Source: Notospermus geniculatus (Eukaryota; Nemertea; Pilidiophora; Heteronemertea; Lineidae). From it: DNA of 64,000 bases. Shown here one piece after another: positions 58,201 to 64,000 of the stretch (position 1 is its first letter; each line of letters begins with the position of its first letter). The notes under the pieces are model-generated. The model had not been told where the DNA came from, did no database searches, and was given only the letters and a program-made list of their open reading frames with translations. A program made the position numbers and the translations under genes. Location: contig NMRB01000996.1 in the NCBI GenBank assembly GCA_002633025.1, positions 160,888 to 224,887 on the forward strand, given 5' to 3'.

Positions 58201-60560
58201 CTGCTGAAGAAAGTTGCCCTCATTTCGGTTTCTTACAATATCGTTACAGGTGTACGCCCCCACAAGTGTGCGCACTGCCTGAAAGCCTTCACGACCCGAG
58301 ACGCCCTCAATAAACACCTGTTCTGCCACACAGATGACAGACAGTATAAGTGTGGCGAGTGTGGCAAGATGTTTAAGAGGATATCACATGTTCGGGAGCA
58401 TATCAAGATCCATACGAATGAGAGACCGTTTGTCTGTCAGGTGTGTGGGAAAGGCTTTAAAACTCATGTAAGTACATGACTGCCTGACTGGACATGGCGT
58501 GAAAAAACAGACATGGGCGAAAAATTTGGGAGCCACGAGACGTGTTCGTTATAACCGGGAGTTCGTTAAAACGGGGTACGTTATAACGAGGTTGCACTGT
58601 ATTTCGAATCTTATAATATACCTTCTCTATATGTACAAGGTTTGCCGATATCCCCATTTATTTTGTAAATGTCTGTTCTATATCCAGAATGCCTGCAAGG
58701 TCCACACTCGTACCCACACCATGAACATGCCCTGGCAGTGCCGCATGTGCAGTAAAAGTTTCCGTGAAAAAGGTTCCCTTGAGCGCCACGTACGAACCCA
58801 CACGAAGGAAAAACCCTTTACATGTCGTCACTGTGGACGGAAATTTGCTGAGCATGGGACATTGAACAGACATCTCAAGGCTAAAGGTAAGCCATGCCTG
58901 GTCTAAAGATTGACATGGGGCGTTTCTTTTCTTTGGCATTGTTGACTTCACTAAGCACCTGTCAATCATCTCCTTAATCGGGCCTTGTTGACTTCATAAA
59001 ACACCTGTCAATCATCTTCTTAATTGGGCCTTGTTAACTTCATCAAGCACCTGTCAATCATCTTAATTGGGCCTTGTTGACTTCATAAAGCACCTGTCAA
59101 TCGTCTTCTTAATTGGGCCTTGTTGACTTCATAAAGCACCTGTCAATCGTCTTCTTAATTGGGCCTTGTTGACTTCATAAAGCACCTGTCAATCATTTAC
59201 TTTCTTGGGCCTTGTTGTAGCATTGAATGTTTGTTCATCATTTCAGTTCCTTGTCGACGGAGCTTGTACGTCCAGAGGCAGGAAAACACCATCAAAGAGG
59301 AGGCAAATGATTTCCCGACGGTGCTGGCCGAGTTCTCATCAGTGGTGGCTGACACACAACAATATATTGTCCCTACATCGGAGGCACAACTTGAACAGGT
59401 ACGCCAAGTGTGTCTCACTTCAGATCGGTTCCCATTCCTGTTCTGTAGGAGAAACAATCGCAGGTTTGCTGTGTAGATGAAAACCTAAAGATGTTTCTCC
59501 ATGTGAGTCTTCTCATGCGATTTGCTCTCTATGGGTAACTAGGCTGTAGGGATCTCCATGTGAGTCTTCTCATGTGATTGGCTCTCTATGGGTAACTAGG
59601 CTGTAGGGATCTATCCATGTGAGTCTTCTCATGCGATTGGCTCTCTATGGGCAACTAGGCTGTAGGGATCTCCATGTGAGTCTTCTCATGCGATTGGCTC
59701 TCTATGGGCAACTAGGCTGTAGGGATCTCCATGTGAGTCTTCTCATGCGATTGGCTCTCTATGGGCAACTAGGTTGTAGGGAACTATGTCAGTCTTGGTG
59801 TCACTGGTCATGGAAACCAACAATGGTAAATTGCCCATTGAGAGCCAACATGCATGAGAAAACTCTCATGTGGGGTTACTTGCACACTCGGTGGCAGTTT
59901 TGGCTGACAACCTGTGTCTTCTCATCTACATGATTAATCCACAAGATCAAATTCAACTCTCTTATGCACTAAGGGCAGAGGATCTCAAACATCTTTTAAC
60001 TCTAAATTCGTCATCTTTTCTAGGAGGCGACCGAGGTGGTCATCATGGGCACAGAAGAACTACAATCTGCCGAAGGGAGCAGCGTCATCGAAATCATCGC
60101 TGATGAAAACAACCAGATAATGAACGATGACGGCACCATGGCTTATGTGATTCTGAACCAAACTGACAATAAAATAACCGTCTTGAATAGCAAGACGGGA
60201 GAAACTCTAGAACTTGTCCAACGCAACGAGGATGATATTAATAAGGTGATTCAGGTTCCGTCCTCACTGGAAGACGGTAGTCAATACTTCACCATTGCGA
60301 CAGACCAAACTTTGGCGACGTTTAACGGTGAAGTGATTGCGTCTGGTGGCATCACAGAGGATCAGATAAACGAGGCGATAGCTATCGTTGCTGAACAGCC
60401 AATCACAATTGAATCATCGGCTCTTGATATCCAGGGGGCAATTGAGCAAGTTGGTGAAATTGAGGCAGTTGCTATGGTACCAAACAGTAGTGAGCCAGAT
60501 TCCATAAATACCGGTATTGTTAATCTCGACCAAGTGGCTTTCACCTCCACTACCAGTTGA
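55275..60560 (+). CDS. E4F1: E4F1 second copy, exons 6-14 only
   Basis: Nine exons match E4F1 exons 6-14 with conserved borders and frame: 55275-55401, 55596-55733, 55923-56081, 56331-57007, 57099-57271, 58250-58467, 58688-58886, 59247-59398, 60024-60560. All are open, with the same stop. The start codon, AT-hook and first finger block (exons 1-5) are absent because the duplication begins in intron 5. Exon 9 is 6 bases shorter and about 95% alike in protein (GLDQGAS, VSDEVVS, RIIAPEG); exon 14 has about four changes. It could be a 5'-truncated duplicate, alternative 3' exons spliced from exon 5 of the first copy (phases fit), or the other haplotype misplaced in series. Confidence 0.85.
57461..58232 (+). 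repeat. 193-base unit repeated four times (E4F1 copy 2 intron 10)
   Basis: Units start at 57461, 57654, 57847 and 58040 (GGCAGAAGTGCACAGATCTT). Internal differences are very few. Copy 1 has the unit once (about 47284-47475). Confidence 0.95.
58926..59216 (+). repeat. Minisatellite, ~44-base unit, E4F1 copy 2 intron 12
   Basis: About seven units of GGGCCTTGTTGACTTCATAA / AGCACCTGTCAATCATCTTC; longer than in copy 1. Confidence 0.85.
59497..59785 (+). repeat. Minisatellite, 57-58-base unit, E4F1 copy 2 intron 13
   Basis: Five units of CTCCATGTGAGTCTTCTCAT / GCGATTGGCTCTCTATGGG / CAACTAGGCTGTAGGGAT. The unit is the left end of a MITE whose right end (GAGAGCCAACATGCATGAGA) lies at about 59840; copy 1 has one unit. 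Confidence 0.85.
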
Positions 60561-60661
60561 GGAGTATTTAGTGATAAGTCGTCTGAAGTTTGAGTTTCTG
60601 GATGCAGATCAATGAAATACTGTGAAAAGAAAATATCTCGAACACTCAAAATCCGGACAGT

Positions 60662-60808
60662 CAGTGCTTCCGCCAGAGGGTACTATTAAAGAGTATGATG
60701 GTAGTACCTTCAAAGGAACAGAAAAGGGCCACTTTCTTTAATTTCATGGAGTTTTTGTTGATTTTGAAGAAATTCGTACCCTCAAAAACGTTTCTGGCAG
60801 AAACCCTG
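60662..60808. mobile_element. MITE with CAG..CTTCCGCCAGA ends
   Basis: CAGTGCTTCCGCCAGAGGGT and the complement TTTCTGGCAGAAACCCTG, flanked by ACAGT on both sides (5-base target duplication). Related to 54213-54518. Confidence 0.75.
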
Positions 60809-61917
60809 ACAGTTTCTAAGTAGACTTGGCTAAAGTATGGTCACATTGCCTGTGTAATAGATACATGTCACAAAATGAGTGTAAACATTTGTAACCTTTG
60901 TTAATTTATCTCAAATATATACTGTCTTGTCCTTTTCACGAACTCTGTGTCAGTCTGCAGTATTTCTTTTAATTGTGCGGTAGCCAATAGTACATGTAAT
61001 ACACCGTTTTATTTTATGGAACCTAAAAGAGAGTGGGTCTGCCCCCCCCCCCCNCTCTCTTATTGAATCCCCCAGGACATTGCCCCATCTTACTATCTTA
61101 CTTACTAAAGCTGGAATCCAGCTTTGAAAAAAAACAAAGAATAGTTAACGACCGTACTTGTACCTTTAGAACATGAATAGTTCCGTCCATGGAGAGACTA
61201 GGCCTGCCGCCGTACCGGTGAATCGCTTCCCCGGGATCGCTTCTTGTTGAAATTAGTGGTATCGTTCAAGTGACAGTTAAAAAAATGTGGGTGTGTTACT
61301 GCGCGTTGGGGCGGCGGAGGAGGGGGGCGGGGGTATTTCGTCAAAATTTGGTAGGCCCATGCTTTATATTCATGCGTCGTGTGTCTTGTCCTGGCTAGAG
61401 GACAAACACCAGTCTAGCAGATGATGGATGTATGCGGCTTATGTGGAATTGAACCAACCCGGTTTATCAGTCGCGACAAAACAAAATGGTGGACGGACCT
61501 ATAAATTTTTGCAAAATGCCATGAAAAGTCGTGAATATCTGCTGAATACTTAACAACTGTTTCACCGAGGACTTGAATCCCTTCATGAAGTGTTTTTGTG
61601 TGAAGGTATTGAAGCTCTTATTGCCAGCTTCCGAAGCTTGGTTAGACGGCAAAACTAGGCCGCCCGAAGTGTCGATGATTCACAGATAAAAATGACCAGT
61701 TAGCCTCCCTAGGCCTAGTTGACTGCGACACGCAGTAGGGTAGGCCCTCTACCCTAGACCTACGAGCTAGGCCTATAGGGCTAGGCCTAGCTACTAAGCT
61801 AGCCTCCTAGCCCAGTTCTCATCTCTGAGGACCTGCATGTCCCAGGCTCCCCAGCTCCCAGACCCAGGACTAGAACGGACCCTATGCCGCGCCCCCTCTC
61901 TGACAGTCAGTGTGAGC

Positions 61918-62565
61918 ACGGGCCCTTGGAGAGCTGTCAGAGGAGAATGTCAAGCACAGAGGAGGAAAAACACACAGAAGTACTGTACACACATCATCGT
62001 ATGTACACTACAGTACTTCTGTGTGTTTTTCCTCCTCCGGTCCTACTAAACAGCGTCAGCAACATATTTTAGCGTCAACAAGCGTCAGCAACATTAAAGT
62101 TGGCGTCAGCAAGGTTTTATAACATCCTCAGGGCACCCTATGTCTCAGAATATTGTTGCAATGGTGTAAACCTGCACTGCTTTGAAGACAATTAATGAAA
62201 TTGAGGATTATTTTGGCTTTTTCGGGTCAAATTTAATTGCCGACGAAACCTTACTTCAGACTAGTTCTAGTTCCCTCAGTTGCCGCTGCAGTCCCGAATG
62301 GCGCCACTGTTTCGCTCAGAAATATTTTGAAGAAATGGTTTAAATTTCTTTTCTAAATCATTATTTTACTGCTGGATGATCGCTTAAACTTTAGTCTAGG
62401 CCTATTTCAGTGTCCAAAAAGCCTTCCTGAACATATAAAACCTTGCTGACGCCAACTTAAGTTGCTGACGCTTGCTGACGCTAAAATTTGTTGCTGACGC
62501 TATTTAGTAGGACCCTCCTCCTCTGTGCTTGACATTCTCCTCTAACAGCTCTCCAAGGGCCCGTG
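61918..62565. mobile_element. Fold-back insertion with a nested MITE
   Basis: The outer arms CACGGGCCCTTGGAGAGCTG ... AGAATGTCAAGCACAGAGGA are inverted at 62514-62565. Inside lie a hairpin (61967-62033, AACACACAGAAGTACTG) and a second element at 62039-62514 with ends GGTCCTACTAAA and repeated GCGTCAGCAA. The matching place in the first copy (near 51070) lacks it. Confidence 0.8.
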
Positions 62566-62644
62566 GTGTGAGCTGCTGAGGGGGCGGGGAGGGCTGTTCA
62601 TAATCCGGGTTTTATTTTTTCAGCCTTGAAGAACAACTGTCGTC

Positions 62645-63632
62645 ATGTTTTGGAAAGTGTTCATCGCTGGTGTTGTCATCATCATTGCCATCCTGCTCCA
62701 GCTCCAGGTTGATCAGCCTTGTGTCCTCGCTCATGAAGAGGTCGTCTTGAGTGGGACTAGAAATGAAGCTTTTGATTTCTTGACGGATATTGAACAATAT
62801 TCCAGAGTAGGTACTCCTTCGAAAATTCTTTTCTCAGATCACAAGCTAGAGAACTTCTGAAATTTTCTATTGAAATTCTGCACAAGAGTGAAGGCAGCCA
62901 GCATAGGCCTAGTCTATCATCTTGTTACCATACCTATTCTCTTTTGTCTTGTACCTGTTTCAGTGGCATCCTGGCCTTGGGACTATTGAGGCTGCTGATT
63001 CTAAGAAACAACTTCATATTGGCAAAGTATTTATTGAATATGGACGTTATCCTGTATTTGGTAAGCCTTCTGTTGCACATTAATTACAATCCACAGAATT
63101 GATGAGAACTTCAATATGAAGCTTGGAGGAAAAAGTATGATTCCTCCAGGCCTAGAGTTAAACCAACCGAGCTCCACACACGCCTTTACCTTGACCTCTG
63201 GGGTCCTCTCCTCCTGGGTTAAATCAGATCTTTTGGTAATATCTGGTAATTTGAATGCTGTTTTCTTTGCAGGTGATGTAAAATACACCCTTGTGGTGAC
63301 CAACTACAGTCCATCAACATTCCTGAGTTTCTCCTCCGATTCCATCCTTTTACCTGTTTATGAGATCACTCTTAAGGATGAAGGTGCTAACTTGACCAGG
63401 GTTTTTATCAAAGTAGTTGCCAGGAGATACAGTTACCTGTTCAATGTAAGTGTCAACTCACAAACACAACCTTTGAAAACGACGATGTTTTCAATGAGTG
63501 AAGAATGTGGCAATACTAATCTCCTTATTTTCTCCCTTCCAGTACGTCATGTCTCCATTCCTACAGTTTGCCTACAAACAGCAGCTGCTACAATCCTTGT
63601 TCAATCTCAGGATGCTTTTTCGAAAAGCATGA
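62645..63632 (+). CDS. Small membrane-anchored protein, possibly START/SRPBCC-like, copy 2
   Basis: Exons 62645-62806, 62964-63060, 63273-63445 and 63543-63632 have the same lengths and phases as copy 1 and encode the same 173-residue protein; I found no certain residue change. Start MFWKVFIAGV, end MLFRKA. The upstream region carries the fold-back insertion that copy 1 lacks, so promoter or 5' UTR function may differ if both copies are real. Confidence 0.75.
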
Positions 63633-64000
63633 TATCAACGACACATGGGCAGAAATCATCATCCTCACACAAAGGCAATAATTCTTACTTTCCCCTCCTA
63701 CATGTCATAGTACCAGACTGAGCTGTATTACAAGCGCATGTAACTTATAATCTAGTCATAAACTTACCGGTACCCTTTAGTTTTTCACTTTGCAAGGACA
63801 TTCTTTGCTTCAAGATCATCTCCTGTGCCGAGTCAAGTGATCACAGGTATAATATTTATGGCAGAGGTGTACGTTTAGATACAAGTGTAATCTCATTGGA
63901 GTTTCAAACACATTGTACTTATCTTCTTAGCTACAGGTACTCACTGCATTACATTCCATCTGATCTCTTTGCTTGGCTTCCACTGTACATGTACTCCCTG
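63633..64000. other. 3' flank of membrane-protein copy 2
   Basis: Matches 52217-52585 with small differences; nothing coding seen. Confidence 0.5.

Larger units (their letters stand above)
60561..62644. other. Interval between E4F1 copy 2 and membrane-protein copy 2
   Basis: Non-coding. It has a MITE (60662-60808), a poly-C run with an unresolved base at 61054, DNA matching 50357-51150, and a fold-back insertion at 61918-62565. Confidence 0.5.
44736..64000 (+). repeat. Direct duplication of a ~10.4-kb block
   Basis: 44736 onward (CCTTCAAACAAGAACAACTC) matches 55161 onward in order: E4F1 exons 6-14, then the four-exon membrane-protein gene, up to the window end (63999 pairs with about 52585). 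Sequence left of the two start points is unrelated. If it is a simple tandem duplication the unit is 44736-55160. Exons differ by a few percent, and each copy has private insertions. Confidence 0.9.

Noticed and set aside
57461-58232. CRISPR-like array
   Set aside because: Units of 193 bases are contiguous with no short repeat and variable spacer; this is eukaryotic intron DNA.

Overview
This is eukaryotic nuclear DNA: genes are split by introns with GT/AG borders, intergenic DNA is rich in short inverted-repeat elements, and there are assembly gaps (10137-11092, 49888-50356, single n at 9414, 15705 and 61054). The gene content (a tolloid/BMP1 protease, rhodopsin-class receptors that look like a lineage-specific expansion, SUEL-type lectins, a Methuselah-like receptor, an E4F1 orthologue) together with the frequent 'aggccta' motif in non-coding DNA suggests a marine invertebrate. 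An echinoderm is my best guess; a hemichordate, amphioxus or lophotrochozoan cannot be excluded.

Layout. 1-5173 is one giant near-perfect palindrome (centre 2610/2611, one 47-base difference between arms). Its right arm carries the first visible exons of a tolloid/BMP1-like gene (2885-8746, +); the left arm holds the mirror image of those exons. 8747-15981 is gene-poor and full of MITE-like elements, including a 2.1-kb element with long terminal inverted repeats. 15982-17921 (+) is a rhodopsin-class GPCR with a MITE-bearing tandem duplication in its intron and a one-base frameshift before TM7. 19782-26053 (+) holds two secreted SUEL-lectin units, the second fused to a von Willebrand A domain. 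26779-30166 (-) is a tandem pair of almost identical single-exon GPCRs. 30661-30960 (-) is a transposase relic. 31415-36333 (-) is a 1559-residue Methuselah-like secretin-class receptor whose somatomedin-B ectodomain is internally duplicated. 39485-40645 (+) is another rhodopsin-class GPCR with an in-frame TGA in TM2.

41582-49868 (+) is a complete 14-exon zinc-finger gene that I identify as E4F1 (1154 codons). It is followed by a small four-exon membrane-anchored protein (51157-52216), possibly START/SRPBCC-like. From 44736 onward a roughly 10.4-kb block is repeated in direct orientation from 55161 to the window end: the second copy has E4F1 exons 6-14 only (55275-60560) and a second copy of the small membrane-protein gene (62645-63632). 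The copies differ by private transposon insertions and minisatellite expansions, but a stretch around exons 11-12 looks identical. This is either a recent tandem duplication with gene conversion or two haplotypes placed in series by the assembler.

The genes do not form a pathway. The themes are secreted or cell-surface proteins (protease, lectins, four 7TM receptors of one broad class plus one large adhesion-type receptor), local tandem duplication, and heavy colonisation by non-autonomous DNA transposons, several of which share the terminus TAGGGAG. All exon models were made by eye; those for tolloid, SUEL-vWA, E4F1 and the small membrane protein keep one reading frame through every junction.
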